Shown here piece by piece: positions 10,323 to 20,945 of a DNA stretch of 61,801 nt (position 1 is its first letter; every line of letters starts with the position of its first letter). Under the pieces are notes generated by a model. That model ran no database searches and was not told the DNA's origin. It worked only from the letters and a program-made list of their open reading frames with translations. A program made the position numbers and the translations under genes. Origin of the DNA: Lachnospiraceae bacterium (GTDB lineage: Bacteria > Bacillota > Clostridia > Lachnospirales > Lachnospiraceae); contig JAAWCE010000003.1 in NCBI GenBank assembly GCA_022793065.1, positions 1-61,801 on the forward strand. The letters run 5' to 3'.

Positions 10323-11762
10323 TTACCCTTTTGGTGTCAATCGGAACATTACAAAATCATAATACATATAGTGAAAAGCCAACGCCTGGTCATACTCATA
10401 TCTCTCTCCGGCAAAATCCGGTTCATCTCCCGCAAATGTAATATACCACACATTGCCCACACCCTCTAACTGATTCCAGTCCGTCAAAGACTCCATATTA
10501 ACAAACGGAACATTATAAGGCTTATAAGGATAAATATAATATTGTATCTCAGGATGATATACACTGAGAAAAACTGTATGCACATTGGGCCCAATGATTA
10601 CGTCATCATCACCAATCTGCTCTTCCCAAAACGCCTCATATACCTTTAAGCCCCCGTCATACTCCAGCTTAATTTCCTCTCCATACTGCATTAATAAACA
10701 ATATACTGCTACAGCCATAATGCCCGCCTTTAATTTGAACCTTTTTATTCTGCTCATTCCAACAGCATAAAAAAGCATCAAAAAGCCAAACCCGGAAAAA
10801 ACATACCTGCCCAGAAAGCAATTATTGACACAGGCCGAAACCATTCCCCCTGTAAGCACAGTACAGCCTAACGCCCCCATGCCCACTGCCGGCGCATAGT
10901 TACGCTCCGCCCGCATCCAGTCTACCGCCAGATACCCCAATACCAAACAAATTCCCATCCCCAAAAACATCACCGACCCCTTTGGGGTCTCCAGCGCAGA
11001 AAACCATTCTTTACAATAATCCATAAAAGAATAAATTGTAGCCAATTCCCCTGTGGAACCCGCATCATAGCGCATACGTGAAATCATCTGTCTGCATGTA
11101 ACCGCAAGCCATGGTGAAAACACCAGGGACACAACCAATCCGCACAGAAATAAATGTTTTGCCGTCTTATACTTTTTGGCATACAACAACAGGGCAAAAA
11201 ACAGCAGGTAAAAAAAGAAGGACTGTATCATGGTAAAAGTATGGCAATATACCGTACATATACTTGCCGCGCAGAATACAATCCACTTTCTGCGCGTAAC
11301 ATTCAAATAAATATCATAGGCGGTAAGCCCCATCAATGTCATAAAAAATAACGAGGCCCCATACATCCTTACGTTGCCCGCTTGCACACTCATAATGGGC
11401 ATTAAGATGGAAAAAACCATAAACCAAATGGAAATTTTCTGCCCAAATAGCTTTTTTACATAATATTTTCCCAGCAGCAAATATCCTTCCATAAAAAGAA
11501 GAGAAAAAAGTTTCAAACTGCGGAAATCCGTACCTCCTCCAAAGAGATGATAAAACAGCTTTAAAAGAGAATAATAAAATGGTGAATGATAATCCACTGC
11601 CGTAATATACAACAGCCGAAGCCAGGACTGTGATACCATAGATGCAGAATATGCCTCATCATACCACAAATTATTTGTAATACATAAAGCTCCCCATAGA
11701 ATCAGCCCTACAATCGGCAGCACATGCCAGAGAATTACACACTTCTTTTCTGTATTCATCAT
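10323..11762 (-). CDS. GT-C family glycosyltransferase (PMT/ArnT-like) membrane protein
   Basis: A 479-residue polytopic membrane protein with about ten hydrophobic segments. The first extracytoplasmic loop contains LWYDEAYS, the Asp-Glu motif typical of GT39/GT-C transferases, followed by HSPFYYSLLKLF, also characteristic (compare HPPLYY in this superfamily). Such enzymes use a polyprenyl-phosphate sugar to glycosylate a protein, lipid or wall polymer outside the membrane. The C-terminal soluble domain (about residues 375-479) is short and holds no recognisable repeats. A GAGGGAA ribosome site precedes the start; an ATG one codon later is equally possible. Acceptor unknown. Confidence 0.75.
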   Translation of the reverse strand: MMNTEKKCVILWHVLPIVGLILWGALCITNNLWYDEAYSASMVSQSWLRLLYITAVDYHSPFYYSLLKLFYHLFGGGTDFRSLKLFSLLFMEGYLLLGKYYVKKLFGQKISIWFMVFSILMPIMSVQAGNVRMYGASLFFMTLMGLTAYDIYLNVTRRKWIVFCAASICTVYCHTFTMIQSFFFYLLFFALLLYAKKYKTAKHLFLCGLVVSLVFSPWLAVTCRQMISRMRYDAGSTGELATIYSFMDYCKEWFSALETPKGSVMFLGMGICLVLGYLAVDWMRAERNYAPAVGMGALGCTVLTGGMVSACVNNCFLGRYVFSGFGFLMLFYAVGMSRIKRFKLKAGIMAVAVYCLLMQYGEEIKLEYDGGLKVYEAFWEEQIGDDDVIIGPNVHTVFLSVYHPEIQYYIYPYKPYNVPFVNMESLTDWNQLEGVGNVWYITFAGDEPDFAGERYEYDQALAFHYMYYDFVMFRLTPKG

Positions 11763-11988
11763 AAAACTTTCCCTCTTACTTTACACTTACTCCGTTTTTC
11801 ACCAAATCCATATAAAAACAGACTGCCGCATGAAAAACAATGAACCCAGATATCATAGCCTTACGAAACCTGACCATCCGATCTCTGCATCCACTGTTTT
11901 ATGCGCCAGTCTCCAATCATAGACGCTTTGCTCTGCTTATATTCCAGAAACATTTGCTGCATGTTTCCGCTGCAAAATCACAAACGTC

Positions 11989-13230
11989 TTATTTCTTCAA
12001 TACCAGATGCTGAGGAAGACCATTTACCATAAACGGCTGATAGAAGCCCTGAATCAGCGGTTCAATATAGTCAATAAACGCTTCCGTCACATAGTCTCCT
12101 TCCTCATTAATCCATTCACGGGGCACAACCTTCTCATTATTGGCAATTCTATGAACATCATAAATTCCTACGGCACTGGTATATGGATCATCGGAAAGCC
12201 TGTCAATTACTACCATCTTTCCGCTGTCTCCTTCATCTGCCGCCTTGACAGCCGCACCGCCAACCATAAACGCTTCATTAACATCCACACGAGATGCCAT
12301 ATGGGAGGCACTGCGCTGCAATGTGGAAAATTCAATGCTGCGTGTCTTGCATCCGGTTTCTCTTCCCAGAAAACTTGCCAGATACGCCGCCGTTCCCTGA
12401 AGCTGCTTATGTCCGAAGGCATCCACATAGTCTGCACCGCCCGAAAGTTCACATACATATCTGCCGTCAGCCACTTTAATACCTTCCGATACTGCAATGA
12501 CTACGGACTCTTTCTTTGCCAGTAATTCCTTTGTCTTCTTCAGGAATTTATCAATGTCAAATACTACCTCCGGCAGATAAATCAAATCCGGCCCCTCACA
12601 CTCCTCGGTCCTGGCAAGCGCGGTTGCTCCTGTCAGCCATCCGGCGTTGCGTCCCATAACTTCGATGATTGTAATTGCCTCTTTATCATTATAAGTCATT
12701 CCTGTTGCATCCCGAATTACTTCCTTGGTGGAAGTGGCAATGTACTTTGCAGCGCTTCCAAAGCCCGGCGTATGGTCTGTAAGCGCCAAATCATTGTCAA
12801 TGGTTTTGGGCACACCCAAAAACTTCTGATTATGCCCTTTGATAATAGCATAATCAGATAATTTTTTAATGGTATCCATGGAATCATTTCCACCAATATA
12901 GATAAACGCCTCTATCTCCAGTTTATCCAACACTTCAAAAATTCTCTCATAAATCGCTGCATCCTCATGAATTTCCGGCAATTTATATCTACAGGAACCC
13001 AAAAATGCGGATGGCGTTCTCTTCAGTAATTCAATATCCATATCCGAATGAATCTGGGTGGATAGATCTACATACTGCTCATCCAACAATCCCTGAATCC
13101 CGTGCAACATTCCATATACCTTATGAAACCCTCTTTCTCTTGCGTTTTTATAAACGCCAGCCAGGCTGGAATTGATTACAGCAGTGGGCCCCCCCGACTG
13201 TCCTACAATAATATTGCGTTTCTGCGCCAT
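11989..13230 (-). CDS. pfp: 6-phosphofructokinase, pyrophosphate-dependent type
   Basis: A 413-residue PfkA-family enzyme that phosphorylates fructose 6-phosphate at the glycolysis commitment step. The N-terminus has GQSGGPTAVIN. The phosphate-donor site reads GGNDS, not the GGDGS of ATP enzymes, and the catalytic loop reads PKTIDND, with Lys in place of the Gly of ATP-dependent PFKs; both mark the PPi-using group (family knowledge). The start at 13230 follows GGAGGAG by 6-9 bases; an earlier ATG at 13251 is less likely. It is a single gene, flanked by a GT-C gene and an ABC exporter. Confidence 0.88.
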   Translation of the reverse strand: MAQKRNIIVGQSGGPTAVINSSLAGVYKNARERGFHKVYGMLHGIQGLLDEQYVDLSTQIHSDMDIELLKRTPSAFLGSCRYKLPEIHEDAAIYERIFEVLDKLEIEAFIYIGGNDSMDTIKKLSDYAIIKGHNQKFLGVPKTIDNDLALTDHTPGFGSAAKYIATSTKEVIRDATGMTYNDKEAITIIEVMGRNAGWLTGATALARTEECEGPDLIYLPEVVFDIDKFLKKTKELLAKKESVVIAVSEGIKVADGRYVCELSGGADYVDAFGHKQLQGTAAYLASFLGRETGCKTRSIEFSTLQRSASHMASRVDVNEAFMVGGAAVKAADEGDSGKMVVIDRLSDDPYTSAVGIYDVHRIANNEKVVPREWINEEGDYVTEAFIDYIEPLIQGFYQPFMVNGLPQHLVLKK

Positions 13231-13331
13231 TTTGCTAACTCCTCCGTTCAAGAATATTTTATGGTCTTGTCTTATCTTTCGTATAAATCATACCAAAAAA
13301 AAAGTAAAATTACAATAGATATCATTTAAAA

Positions 13332-15086
13332 TCACTCAAACTGCGCATTATATAGTCTTCTATACACCCCTTGCTTTGCCATCAGCTCTCTATGCGTACC
13401 CTGTTCCACCACTTCGCCCTCATTGACCACCATAATCAAATCCGCATTTTCAATGGTTGACAATCTGTGAGCTATCACAAAGCAAGTCTTCCCCTCCATC
13501 AACTTTAACATTGCCTTCTGGATTTGCCGTTCCGTCCTGGTATCCACATTGGAAGTGGCCTCGTCCAGTATCAACATCCTGGCATCTAAAAGCATTGCTC
13601 TGGCAATGGTAAGAAGCTGCTTCTGTCCTTTGGAAATATTGGTTCCCTCATCTGTCAGAACCGTATCATATCCCTGGGGCAATCGTTTGATAAAAGAGTG
13701 AATTCGGGCAGCTTTTGCAGCCTCCTCCACTTCTTCCCTTGTAGCCCCTTCTTTGCCATAGGCCAGATTTTCATAGATACTGCCATAAAATAACCATGTG
13801 TCCTGCAGCACCATAGCATAGGCTTTCCGCAGACTCTTTCTGGTCAAAAGCCCCGTTTCCTTCCCATCCACCAAAATTTGTCCGCCGTCAGGGTCATAAA
13901 AACGCATCAGCAAATTTATCAAGGTTGTCTTTCCTGCACCGGTAGGACCTACAATTGCAATCAATTTTCCCGGTTTTGCATCAAAGCTCAAATCATGAAT
14001 AATGGTTTTTCCGGGAACATACCCAAAGCTCACATGTTTCGCTCTCACCTCTCCCACTGCATCCACAAGCACTTCCGCCCCTTCCGCATCCGCCGGTTCC
14101 GGGGCCTCATCAATCATGCGAAACACTCTTTCCGCCGCAGCCAAAGCCGACTGTAATTCACTGAATATATTTGCCGCCTCATTGATAGGGCCCGAAAACT
14201 TCCGTGAATACAGTACAAAGGACGAAATATCCCCTATTTTCATAGCTCCGGCCAAATAAAGCAGCGCCCCGAATACACTGATCAGGGACAGAGATAGATT
14301 GTTGATAAAATTTACACAGGGCCCCACAATACTTCCATAATACTCCGCCTTGTAATAGGCATCCACTGCATCCTTGTTTTTGCCGTTAAAACGTTCCTGG
14401 GTATACGCTTCTCTTCCATATGCCTTTAAAGTCTTCTGTCCGGTAATCATTTCCTCTACAAAACCATTCATCTCCCCCAATTTAGCAGAACGCAGCCGAA
14501 ACAGCGGTCTCGTTCTGCCAGTAATATATCTGGTAATAAAAATCGACAGCGGCACTGTAAAAGCAAACACAAGCACCAGCTTAGGAGAAATGGTAATCAT
14601 CATAACCAAAGCGCCTGCCACGGTAATTACCGTGGTTAAAAGCTGCACCAAATCATTTGAAAGCGAAGCGTTTACTGTATCAATGTCATAGGAAATACGG
14701 CTGATAATATCTCCTGTCTGATGTATGTCAAAATATCCCACCGGAAGACTCATCAACTTCTCAAATACATCCTGCCGCATACGGTATACCACCTTACGGC
14801 TGATTGTAAGCATTAATACCTGCAATCCATATGACATGACAGCGGACGCCACATAAAATCCGGCCATCCATGCCGCATAATAGAAAACTTTCTCAAAATT
14901 TACAGCCCCCGGTCCCGGTTCCACCGCGCCGATACAAAGCCCGGTCAACTTAGGACCTATCAGAGAAAACATATTACTTCCCAAAGTGCATACCGCCGCA
15001 ATTGCCAGCAGCCATTTATACTGCAGCATATATTTCCCCAATCGCAAAATTGTTCCTTTGGAATATCTCTTTTTTTCCTGCTCCAT
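13332..15086 (-). CDS. ABC exporter half, catalytic partner of a heterodimer
   Basis: A 584-residue half transporter: six-helix membrane domain (about 15-320) followed by a nucleotide-binding domain. Walker A is GPTGAGKTT, Walker B ends LILDEATSN with the catalytic Glu, but the signature motif is degenerate (ISKGQ in place of LSGGQ). The neighbour at 15143-16885 has the opposite pattern, so together they form one good and one degenerate ATP site, as in heterodimeric exporters such as BmrCD and LmrCD. Probable role is export of drugs or lipophilic compounds. It follows its partner by 56 bp on the same strand. Confidence 0.88.
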   Translation of the reverse strand: MEQEKKRYSKGTILRLGKYMLQYKWLLAIAAVCTLGSNMFSLIGPKLTGLCIGAVEPGPGAVNFEKVFYYAAWMAGFYVASAVMSYGLQVLMLTISRKVVYRMRQDVFEKLMSLPVGYFDIHQTGDIISRISYDIDTVNASLSNDLVQLLTTVITVAGALVMMITISPKLVLVFAFTVPLSIFITRYITGRTRPLFRLRSAKLGEMNGFVEEMITGQKTLKAYGREAYTQERFNGKNKDAVDAYYKAEYYGSIVGPCVNFINNLSLSLISVFGALLYLAGAMKIGDISSFVLYSRKFSGPINEAANIFSELQSALAAAERVFRMIDEAPEPADAEGAEVLVDAVGEVRAKHVSFGYVPGKTIIHDLSFDAKPGKLIAIVGPTGAGKTTLINLLMRFYDPDGGQILVDGKETGLLTRKSLRKAYAMVLQDTWLFYGSIYENLAYGKEGATREEVEEAAKAARIHSFIKRLPQGYDTVLTDEGTNISKGQKQLLTIARAMLLDARMLILDEATSNVDTRTERQIQKAMLKLMEGKTCFVIAHRLSTIENADLIMVVNEGEVVEQGTHRELMAKQGVYRRLYNAQFE

Positions 15087-15142
15087 TGCCCTTCAACCTC
15101 TCCTGACTAAAGTATAACGCCCCTGCAAATGCTGATTCGCTT

Positions 15143-16885
15143 TTATACTTCCCCTGTCTGTGTCCTGCTGATTTCACTATAAACCTCACAGCTTTCCATC
15201 AGTTCTTCGTGGGAGCCATACCCAATGGGCACGCCGTCCTCCAAAACCAAAATATGGTCCGCATTTCTAATAGAACTGACTCTCTGTGCTATCATAATCA
15301 ATGTAGTATCCGGAAAATGTTCCTTGATCCCCTTGCGCAGCATGGCATCGGTGCGATAGTCTAAAGCGCTGGAAGAATCATCCAGAATCAATATCTCCGG
15401 CTTTGCCGCCAGGGCGCGGGCAATCAAAACTCTCTGTTTCTGGCCGCCGCTTAAATTTGCCCCCTTGATATTCAAAGCCTCTGCCTCCCTGCCTTCTCTG
15501 TTTTCCACAAATTCGCTGGCACGGGCATATAAAAGCGCTTCCTGAATCTCTTCTTCTCCCAATTCTCTTCCCAAAGCCACATTTCCTGCAATGGTATCTT
15601 CAAATATAGTATCATTTTGAAATACGACGCCAAATTTTGCTTTCAGCACTTCCGGCGGATAGTTTCGCACATCCCTGCCTGCAATTCGGACACACCCTTC
15701 ATCCACATCATACATGCGCATCATCAGATTAATAATGGTGGATTTGCCCGAACCAATCTCCCCGATAATTCCCAACATTTCCCCTTTTTTGATGCAAAAG
15801 CTTAAATCCTTGATATTGGCCTCCCCACCTTTGAGATAAGAGAATGTTACATGGTCAAAACATACTTCCTCCCCTTTTTCCTCTCCCAAATTTGATTTGT
15901 TGGTCATCGGCTCATCCAAATATGGTACAACCTCCATATCCTCTCCGCACTCTAATACCTTCCAGATTCGGTTCCCAGAGGCAATGGCCTTAGAAAATAT
16001 AGTAAACATTTTGGAGATGGACAACATTGCATTTAAAATAATGGTAAAATAAGTCGTAAACGCCAAAATCTTACCCACTTCGGATGTTCCCGCGTTCACC
16101 CTGAAAGCGCCCACCAGAATCACACCAACCAACCCCAAATTGAGCAAAATATTCATGGATGGGTTAATCACCGCCATCACCATACCATTCTTTCGCTCCC
16201 GTTCCACCACTTCTTTGTTAATATTCTGAAATTTTTCCGTTTCATAATCGGTTTTTGATAATGCTTTTATAACGCGAATCCCTGCAATATCCTCCCTGAC
16301 CATTCGTACAAAACGATCGTTTGCTTCCTGAAGTCCCCCATACATGGGAATACTTCTCTTTGACACATAAATTGTAATAAATCCCAGCATCGGCAATGTG
16401 GCCAAAAGAACACATGCCATGGATGGGTCCAGCGTAAACGTCACACAGATGCCCCCAATGAGCAGAATAGGAGCCCTCACTCCCAATCTCTGTACACGTC
16501 CAAACATTTGATGCAGATTATAAGTATCCGATGTCATTCTGGAAATCAGAGAAGGCTTGGTATAATAGTCCGTCCGCGCATTTGACAAATACATGATTTT
16601 AGAGAATAAATCATGCCGTATCACTTCCGTAGCATCGCTTGCCACTTTGGAAGCCATCCTATTTGCAATCATATTAAACGAAACCGCCACACCGGAACAA
16701 AGCAGCATGACGCCTCCCCACAGCAAAACCCCGTTCCTGTTTCTCATAGGAATTATGGTGTCAATAATATAAGCCAATACATAAGGAATACACAAATCCA
16801 TAATGGTTCCCAGGAACTTAATCAAAAATCCTACACCCATCCGCTTATAGTAAGGTCTGATATATTGCAAAATAATCTGTTTCAT
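15143..16885 (-). CDS. ABC exporter half, degenerate-site partner of a heterodimer
   Basis: A 580-residue half transporter with six predicted helices and an ATPase domain. Walker A is GEIGSGKST and the signature is canonical LSGGQ, but Walker B reads LILDDSSSA, with Asp in place of the catalytic Glu. This complements the degenerate signature of the next gene. The start at 16885 is chosen because AAGAGGTG lies just upstream of that ATG and the protein then begins MKQIILQYIRPYY, typical of the family; the frame is open 51 codons further upstream but that stretch contains a strong hairpin and looks non-coding. Confidence 0.87.
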   Translation of the reverse strand: MKQIILQYIRPYYKRMGVGFLIKFLGTIMDLCIPYVLAYIIDTIIPMRNRNGVLLWGGVMLLCSGVAVSFNMIANRMASKVASDATEVIRHDLFSKIMYLSNARTDYYTKPSLISRMTSDTYNLHQMFGRVQRLGVRAPILLIGGICVTFTLDPSMACVLLATLPMLGFITIYVSKRSIPMYGGLQEANDRFVRMVREDIAGIRVIKALSKTDYETEKFQNINKEVVERERKNGMVMAVINPSMNILLNLGLVGVILVGAFRVNAGTSEVGKILAFTTYFTIILNAMLSISKMFTIFSKAIASGNRIWKVLECGEDMEVVPYLDEPMTNKSNLGEEKGEEVCFDHVTFSYLKGGEANIKDLSFCIKKGEMLGIIGEIGSGKSTIINLMMRMYDVDEGCVRIAGRDVRNYPPEVLKAKFGVVFQNDTIFEDTIAGNVALGRELGEEEIQEALLYARASEFVENREGREAEALNIKGANLSGGQKQRVLIARALAAKPEILILDDSSSALDYRTDAMLRKGIKEHFPDTTLIMIAQRVSSIRNADHILVLEDGVPIGYGSHEELMESCEVYSEISRTQTGEV

Positions 16886-16946
16886 CCATACACCTCTTGC
16901 GCATCTCCATCCATATCCGGAATGATTCACCGCCGCCCGCATAAAT

Positions 16947-16980
16947 CGGTGCCGAACGGTATTTCTACCGCCCGGCACCG
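16947..16980. promoter_or_regulatory. Strong stem-loop in leader of the ABC exporter operon
   Basis: CGGTGCCG..CGGT pairs with ACCG..CGGCACCG around ATTTCT, with a 2x2 internal loop. No T-run follows on either strand, so it is not a normal terminator. It lies 61-95 bp before the exporter start and could be an operator or leader RNA structure; function unknown. Confidence 0.5.
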
Positions 16981-17059
16981 ACTTCATAACAGCTTCATGT
17001 ATCACATCATATGCTGGTTCTTTATGTCTCATAACCACTGATCAAATTCTACAGGAATT

Positions 17060-19132
17060 TTAAATCTTAAATACGGAAACCTCTGTTTTTAACTCTTCCA
17101 TATTTTCACCCAGAGAATCTGCCGTCTGGTTCAGGTTCTGTACACTCTCCATCAACCTGTTCACCACATCTCTCACCACTTCCGCACTGTTAGCGGTTTC
17201 TTCAATTATATCCGAAATATTCCGCACTGCATCCATAGTATACTTACGCTCATGGTCGGCTTTTTCCGTACTGTCCACAATGGATTTTAATCCTTCCACC
17301 AACGTACCCATCTGCTTCTGCATCTTCAGGAACACATCCACCACCTGCTCCACTGCCTCAGATTGCGCCGCAACCATATTTTGAGCATTTTTGGCGCTTT
17401 CCACACTGTTCAGCGTATGGCCTGCAATATATTCCACGTTATTGCGAATCTCTCCGGCTGCTTTGGCAGAATCATCCGCCAGTTTCCGTATCTCTTCCGC
17501 AACCACTGCAAACCCTCTTCCGGCGTCCCCCGCTCTGGCAGCTTCAATGGAAGCGTTCAAGGACAGCAAATTGGTCTGTTCGGAAATTTCTGTAATGGTG
17601 CCCACAAACGTATTGATAATTTCCGATTCCTTCCGCAGAGAATCAATGCTTTCACCCACTTTTTTCGTGATAGAAGTGGTCTCTTTGGCTCTCTCCCCAA
17701 GTAACTGAACAATTTCCATCCCTCGGTTAATCATCAGTTCCGTCTCATCCACCAGTTTCTCCACATCTTCCACCACACGGCTGACTTCCTGAATCTCACT
17801 GGATAAAACATCTGTCTTAGCCACACATTCCTGAGCGTGTTCGGACTGCCTGCTCATGCCTTCGTTAATTTCGTCTATGGCCTGAGTAATATCCGTGGAA
17901 TAGTCGCTGATTACCGTGGATACTTCATTTACATCACGGGAGGAGCTTTCCAACTGCTCTGCTGCTTTGGTTACTTTGTGCACCAGTTTCTTCGTGTTCA
18001 CAATCATATTGTTGGCAGACGCCGCCAATCCTCTGAACTCATCCTTGCCCTTCGCAGTCACCTGTACTGTCAAATCACCTTTGGCAACCTCGCCGAACTT
18101 CCTGGAAATTCTGCTCATGTTCTTCTGAATACTGACCACAATCAAAAGTCCCACTGCCAAAGCAATGATACATGCAAGGATTACCAGACTAAAAGTCATA
18201 GTCTTAATCCCCTCCGCCTGACCGGTGATCACTCTCATGGGTACCAACACACAAACTACCGCACCTGTATCGCTGCTTCTGCTGTATATAAACTGGTATT
18301 CCTCTCCGGCAAATTCCACCTGCTTTATGCCGTCTAACTCCTGTTCTTCCTCCGGGTGATACTCCGGGAAAAACGGCTGTCCATAAAACACAGCCTCACC
18401 TTCCGTCAGAACGCTTTCGCTGCCTTCCTCCAGATTCTCACTGATAATCTCGCGGCCGTTACGGGTGACAAACCCCACAATACTTCCGTCGCCCAAATCC
18501 AGCCCCTCAATAAATTCCAAAATAGCATCCGGCTTAATATCTACCACAACACACGCATTTTTCCCCTGGGACACAACTTGATAAGACATAATATAACTAC
18601 TCTGCTTTACGTTCAGCACTTCATCCAAAACCGGATGAGAATCTATCCAGCTTTCCATTTTGGCGCCGCCCGATGTCATGGATTCCTGATATCTGGCCAG
18701 AAAACCTTCCTGCTTCGCATCATTGTAGGTGGTCAGCATACGAATTCCCTCTTTTGTAATAATATGTATATTACTGACAAAATCATTGGACATCCGGGAA
18801 GTGGACAGAGATTTCTTTGTGGAATCCAAAAGAGACGACTTTGCCTGGTTATCATCCTCAAGCATTCCGAGAAAATAACGGGATAAATCTTTATCAAAGG
18901 CATACTTCACACCTTCGGACTCAATAAAGGAAGCCACCATATCTACATATTCCGTCGCCATCTTAACCGTTTGCACCGTGGAAATCCTAAATTTTTCATT
19001 CATACCTTCTGCCGACTTCTGATATGCGGATATTCCAATCACAACCATAAAGACAATCGGCACAAAAAAGCATAAAATAATTTTATTCCGTATACTGAAC
19101 ACCAGATGCTCTTTTGTTTTTTTACCACCCAT
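17060..19132 (-). CDS. Methyl-accepting chemotaxis protein
   Basis: A 690-residue transmembrane chemoreceptor. Order of parts: short cytoplasmic start, membrane helix (about 14-36), extracytoplasmic sensor of about 270 residues resembling a Cache fold, second membrane helix (near 310-335), HAMP linker, and a cytoplasmic signalling domain. The signalling tip contains [20 protein letters not shown] and [12 protein letters not shown], the conserved hairpin that binds CheA/CheW. Start at 19132 follows GGGAGG; the ATG at 19150 lacks one. No other chemotaxis gene is in the window, so it feeds a pathway encoded elsewhere. Ligand unknown. Confidence 0.92.
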   Translation of the reverse strand: MGGKKTKEHLVFSIRNKIILCFFVPIVFMVVIGISAYQKSAEGMNEKFRISTVQTVKMATEYVDMVASFIESEGVKYAFDKDLSRYFLGMLEDDNQAKSSLLDSTKKSLSTSRMSNDFVSNIHIITKEGIRMLTTYNDAKQEGFLARYQESMTSGGAKMESWIDSHPVLDEVLNVKQSSYIMSYQVVSQGKNACVVVDIKPDAILEFIEGLDLGDGSIVGFVTRNGREIISENLEEGSESVLTEGEAVFYGQPFFPEYHPEEEQELDGIKQVEFAGEEYQFIYSRSSDTGAVVCVLVPMRVITGQAEGIKTMTFSLVILACIIALAVGLLIVVSIQKNMSRISRKFGEVAKGDLTVQVTAKGKDEFRGLAASANNMIVNTKKLVHKVTKAAEQLESSSRDVNEVSTVISDYSTDITQAIDEINEGMSRQSEHAQECVAKTDVLSSEIQEVSRVVEDVEKLVDETELMINRGMEIVQLLGERAKETTSITKKVGESIDSLRKESEIINTFVGTITEISEQTNLLSLNASIEAARAGDAGRGFAVVAEEIRKLADDSAKAAGEIRNNVEYIAGHTLNSVESAKNAQNMVAAQSEAVEQVVDVFLKMQKQMGTLVEGLKSIVDSTEKADHERKYTMDAVRNISDIIEETANSAEVVRDVVNRLMESVQNLNQTADSLGENMEELKTEVSVFKI

Positions 19133-19302
19133 AATAACCTCCCTTGTCAATGACTCTTCCCTGACACATTTTTCTGTAGATCATTACTTACGGAACAATT
19201 CTCAGCGGAATACTTTCCCCGTAAGAACTGCAAATACCCCCATTTGCTATCTACTAGAATTATACACCATATTTTCGTTTTTACCAATAGGAAATGACAA
19301 TA

Positions 19303-20631
19303 TTATTCACTTTTATTTATTTTCATCGCCCCTACATATCTCTCTTCAAATCCGGGCTGTAAAGCCAGATTTATCACTTCTGTCCGTTCCACGGTTTCAC
19401 TCAGTTCTGCCAGAAGTTCATCCTTTCCTCCCATGAGCAGTTTCCTTCCTGCAAGCAATGCCCCCGTTAAAACCGTATTCCCCCCTATGACAACTCTGTC
19501 AGCTAACTTTCCCGGCAGCAAACCAATTTCTACAGCCGATTGCGGGTCCAAATAATACCCAAATCCCCCTGCAAGAACCAGTCTGTCCACCGCTTCCGGC
19601 CGGATGCCATAACATTCCAACAGAATTTCAATTCCTGCGGCAATGGCCGCCTTCGCTAACTGAACGCTTCTGACAGCCTCCTGTGTCACATGTACATTTC
19701 CGATTCTGATCCCGGTCTCAAAAAACGCATCCCTCATCAACCCCGTCTCATCCAAAATCCCTTCCTGCCGCAGTCTCGCCAGAAGGCTTATCATATCAGC
19801 CCCCCAAATCCCCTTATTTACCCCTCCTTCAAAGGCCGGCCCCGCAGCCGTAGCACAGGCAATTCTTCTGTCCCGGTTTCCCAATACCATCTCTCCGTTT
19901 GTTCCCAGATCCACAAGTAATGTAAGCTCCTGGCCATGAGCCATTTTGCAGGCGTGTATCCCTGCCACCATATCTCCCCCTACAAAAGCCGATATGCCGG
20001 GAAAGACAATACAGGGAACTCCTGCAAACATCTTATGGGCAGCGGATAAATGACTGGCCGTAAAGGGCGCATATCCAAGCTCTCTGGTCTCCCATCCCAT
20101 CAACAGATATGTCATGGTAGTATTGGCCGCAAGTACCATGAATAACTTCTCACCCTGAGCAAGCTGCCTCTGAAAACGCCTGATTCCCCGTTCCAATACC
20201 TCTTGCACCAATCGGCCCATGTCGTGAGCCAATTCCTTTTTTTCAGCCGCCCGTATCCTTGAAATTACATCTGCGCCGTATTTTGTCTGAGGATTTACGG
20301 ACACATATCTGTCCGTCACCCTACCGTCCCTGTCATACAACAGCATGGCTATGGTGGTGGTTCCCACATCCGCCGTAACCAGCCGCATACATCCGTCGCC
20401 GGGCAGCGGCGTCTTCTCCCCATAAAGCGCGTCTTCCGCAAGTACATGAATCCCCTGGCCTGACTCCGTTAAATTTCTGTTTTGCCAGGCGGAAGATATC
20501 ACACCCGGACAGAGACCGCAGCCGGTACAGATCCGACACCGCACACCCTTTTTTCCTCTCTCAGGCGCAGCGGTTTCGCTTTCTGAATCTTTCCCCCTAT
20601 TATCTTCTTTTGCCATCACTGAAATCGCCAA
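19303..20631 (-). CDS. ASKHA-domain (RACo-like) ATPase with N-terminal cysteine cluster
   Basis: A 442-residue protein of the family that includes reductive activators of corrinoid proteins (DUF4445-type). The N-terminus carries a CRICTGCGLCPG cysteine cluster, possibly a metal or Fe-S site. The ATPase core shows TADVGTTTIAMLL (phosphate 1), VDLGTNGEM (phosphate 2) and LAGGFG near the C-terminus, typical of the actin/sugar-kinase fold. Family members use ATP to re-reduce B12-containing methyltransferases, but no corrinoid protein or methyltransferase is nearby, so the partner is unknown. The reported start is TTG at 20631, 11 bases after the DUF4250 stop; ATG at 20616 is an alternative. No clear ribosome site is seen, which suggests coupling to DUF4250. 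Confidence 0.78.
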   Translation of the reverse strand: MAISVMAKEDNRGKDSESETAAPERGKKGVRCRICTGCGLCPGVISSAWQNRNLTESGQGIHVLAEDALYGEKTPLPGDGCMRLVTADVGTTTIAMLLYDRDGRVTDRYVSVNPQTKYGADVISRIRAAEKKELAHDMGRLVQEVLERGIRRFQRQLAQGEKLFMVLAANTTMTYLLMGWETRELGYAPFTASHLSAAHKMFAGVPCIVFPGISAFVGGDMVAGIHACKMAHGQELTLLVDLGTNGEMVLGNRDRRIACATAAGPAFEGGVNKGIWGADMISLLARLRQEGILDETGLMRDAFFETGIRIGNVHVTQEAVRSVQLAKAAIAAGIEILLECYGIRPEAVDRLVLAGGFGYYLDPQSAVEIGLLPGKLADRVVIGGNTVLTGALLAGRKLLMGGKDELLAELSETVERTEVINLALQPGFEERYVGAMKINKSE

Positions 20632-20642
20632 ATGTCGCCATG

Positions 20643-20816
20643 TTATACAAATTGATTTCGTTCTCTGTCATAATGATACTCTATGGAAGCCAGACGCTTT
20701 GTAATTTCCTGTCCATCCACTTCCAATCCTTCACAAAGAGCGTCCAGACTTTCATAGCAATCTCTTAATTTTGTATTTATATAACTTAAGAGTATCACTG
20801 GGTCCTTAGGCAACAT
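20643..20816 (-). CDS. DUF4250 family small protein
   Basis: A 57-residue soluble protein that starts MLPKDPVILLSYINTKLRD and ends YHYDRERNQFV, a pattern I recognise as the DUF4250 family of Clostridia. The ATG at 20816 follows GGGAGG by 6-9 bases, much better than the far upstream ATG at 20978. Function is unknown; the short helical sequence has regularly spaced hydrophobic residues. It ends 11 bases before the ASKHA gene on the same strand, so the two are probably co-translated. Confidence 0.85.
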   Translation of the reverse strand: MLPKDPVILLSYINTKLRDCYESLDALCEGLEVDGQEITKRLASIEYHYDRERNQFV

Positions 20817-20945
20817 ATCTTTTCCTCCCTTTCTCACAGAATCAGGATACCACATATATAAGTGCGGATATGAAAATATTTCTCCGCACTTATACTCATT
20901 TCTCTCATACTTAGATTCTACCAGACATTCTTCCTGTTTACAAGC

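Noticed and set aside
12007..12525. 172-residue plus-strand frame inside pfp
   Set aside because: Antisense shadow of a well-conserved gene; composition is not protein-like.
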